Part shown: positions 33,513 through 34,305 of the stretch, piece after piece
How the letters are laid out: each line of letters begins with the position of its first letter
Position numbering within the stretch: position 1 is the first letter of the stretch
Assembly (NCBI GenBank): GCA_017550425.1
Contig: JAFZPG010000025.1
Location: 1 to 34,305 of the forward strand
Reading direction: 5' to 3'
Length of the DNA: 34,305 nucleotides
From: Lachnospiraceae bacterium
GTDB taxonomy: Bacteria > Bacillota > Clostridia > Lachnospirales > Lachnospiraceae
Notes under the pieces: generated by a model
Database searches by the model: none
The model's input: the letters and a program-made list of their open reading frames with translations, nothing else
What the model was told of the DNA's origin: nothing
Translations under genes and position numbers: made by a program

Positions 33513-33887
33513 TCACTCTTTGGTATCCGCTTTGTTTTCCGCTTTAGTGTCCGCTTTGATCTTCAGTTCATGCAGGCTGTTGATATAAGTCACCATCAAA
33601 TTCAAAGCCTGTCTTCGTTCCTCCTTCGACAATTGGTTAGCAAATTCCAAAAACAGGGTGTCCTCGTCGTTACTTTTGTTTCTCAACAGGAAATCCGCGG
33701 AAACGCCTGCGCCATTGCTGATCTTCAGCAACGTTTCTGCCCGCATGCTCTTCGCGCCGCTCTCCACCGCCGCCAGATACCCGGGCGATATATCGCAACG
33801 CTCCGCAAACTGCTCCCTCGTCAGGCCCAGTTTCTTCCGAACGGCGAAAATGTTATCACCTAATTGAAACTTGAATTCCTTACTCAT
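33513..33887 (-). CDS. XRE-family transcriptional regulator
   Basis: The product is 124 aa; the ATG at 33887 has GAGG 9 nt upstream. Residues 10-66 form a Cro/CI-type helix-turn-helix: FQLGDNIFAVRKKLGLTREQFAERCDISPGYLAAVESGAKSMRAETLLKISNGAGVSADFLL. The recognition helix region is SPGYLAAVESG. The remaining helix-rich tail ends in a short repeat (IKADTKAENKADTKE). There is no phage or plasmid context. An inverted repeat at 33902-33921 just before its start is a candidate self-operator. It may also act on the hydrolase gene that follows. Confidence 0.9.
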   Translation of the reverse strand: MSKEFKFQLGDNIFAVRKKLGLTREQFAERCDISPGYLAAVESGAKSMRAETLLKISNGAGVSADFLLRNKSNDEDTLFLEFANQLSKEERRQALNLMVTYINSLHELKIKADTKAENKADTKE

Positions 33888-33901
33888 TGGTAATGCCTCA
33901 C

Positions 33902-33921
33902 AGAAAATCTAATCATTTTCT
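33902..33921. promoter_or_regulatory. Inverted repeat upstream of the XRE gene, candidate operator
   Basis: AGAAAAT (33902-33908) and ATTTTCT (33915-33921) are perfect 7-nt inverted repeats with a 6-nt spacer, about 15 nt before the XRE start. Position and size fit an autoregulatory XRE site. No clear -35/-10 pair was identified. Confidence 0.4.
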
Positions 33922-33955
33922 ATAATTCTACCAAGATTGTGCCCGGAACTGTATA

Positions 33956-33994
33956 ACCGAACGGCGATTATTCATATCACCGCTCGGTGTTTTT
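33956..33994 (+). terminator. Terminator-like hairpin on the plus strand
   Basis: ACCGAACGGCG and CACCGCTCGGT (9 of 11 pairs) are followed by GTTTTT. No plus-strand gene ends here, so what it would terminate is unclear. From 33995 to 34079 I see nothing. Confidence 0.35.
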
Positions 33995-34079
33995 GGCCCC
34001 AGTTTCCTCAGTTATCGAATTCCGTTTTACGATATATGCCGTGCCAACGGTCTCCTATGTCGTAAGCCTCGAAACAACA

Positions 34080-34112
34080 AGCACCGCAGGCTCCATGCCT
34101 ACGGTGCTTTTC
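34080..34112 (-). terminator. Terminator hairpin downstream of the rightmost gene
   Basis: AGCACCG (34080-34086) pairs with CGGTGCT (34102-34108), extended by AGGC/GCCT after one mismatch. It lies about 60 nt past the stop of the minus-strand gene at 34170. The better T-run is on the plus-strand side (TTTTCTT), so direction is uncertain. Confidence 0.5.
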
Positions 34113-34169
34113 TTCAACAGAACTTTTCTTTCCGTTTGAAAATAACGAAAACAATTGTATGATGTTCAT

Positions 34170-34305
34170 TCAAGCCAAAGTTCCAAATGCATTGGCCGCG
34201 ATCACGTGGTACAGAAGTAATGCGATCAGGATCACGAGGTAGATGCGACGGAAATGCGGTCTCGGCGTACGCTTTCCGCTGAGTTTGTTCAGCAGGAGTG
34301 CCACG
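34170..34305 (-). CDS. Membrane protein, C-terminal part (runs off window)
   Basis: Only the last 44 residues and the stop codon are inside the window. They read ...LNKLSGKRTPRPHFRRIYLVILIALLLYHVIAANAFGTLA, with a basic loop followed by a hydrophobic helix near the C-terminus. The frame is open to the window edge. The family cannot be assigned from this piece. Confidence 0.6.
   Translation of the reverse strand, partial: VALLLNKLSGKRTPRPHFRRIYLVILIALLLYHVIAANAFGTLA

Noticed and set aside
1-34305. tRNA genes, CRISPR arrays, intact insertion sequences, prophage
   Set aside because: No cloverleaf-like sequences, evenly spaced direct repeats, transposase or phage structural genes were seen on either strand.

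Overview
The window looks like chromosomal DNA of an uncultured-type Clostridia bacterium, most likely Lachnospiraceae or a close relative. The evidence is a leucine T-box leader before leuA, the large Alu-domain type of SRP RNA, the dnaX-ybaB-recR block, strong AGGAGG-type ribosome binding sites, sigma-A promoters with 17-nt spacers, and a DUF6273-like surface protein. Most genes are moderately GC-rich; the 17.7-19.4 kb stretch is visibly more AT-rich. I saw no tRNA, rRNA, CRISPR array, intact insertion sequence or phage gene. Family assignments come from reading the translations by eye, with no database search.

Layout. 1-4.2 kb: the start of an unknown gene (minus), divergent from a large c-di-GMP phosphodiesterase-like protein (ligand-binding domain, degenerate GGDEF, EAL, C-terminal beta-helix-like domain). 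4.2-7.8 kb: a perfect 69-bp palindrome, then minus-strand genes for a TraX-family membrane protein, a DEDDh exonuclease and a polyprenyl-phosphate sugar phosphotransferase. 7.9-12.5 kb: promoter, leucine T-box, leuA, then iorA-iorB with their own promoter. 12.5-12.9 kb: a giant imperfect palindrome of about 390 nt whose two ends are also the terminators of the converging genes. 13-15 kb: an NT5C-type HAD phosphatase and a CofE-like ligase. 15-19.3 kb: a three-gene operon of a secreted Ser/Gly-rich protein (with an apparent frameshift in its signal peptide), a membrane-anchored protein and a MacB-like ABC ATPase-permease fusion. 19.4-28.5 kb: a seven-gene operon pfkA-dnaX-ybaB-pepV-recR-TPR/pseudo-AAA protein-cvpA. 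28.5-31.9 kb: a surface-anchored solute-binding/DUF6273 fusion and a deleted remnant of a paralogue. 31.9-34.3 kb: SRP RNA, a small two-helix membrane protein, an isochorismatase-fold hydrolase, an XRE regulator and the tail of a membrane protein.

How the genes work together. Leucine starvation should raise leuA through the T-box. The pfkA operon joins a glycolytic gene to replication and repair genes. The solute-binding fusion and the ABC cassette are the two accessory surface or export modules, and they are the best places to look for undescribed biology. The most unusual non-coding features are the 390-nt palindrome, the structured element between the T-box terminator and leuA, the SRP RNA with a GAGA apical loop, and the 49-nt hairpin at its 3' end.
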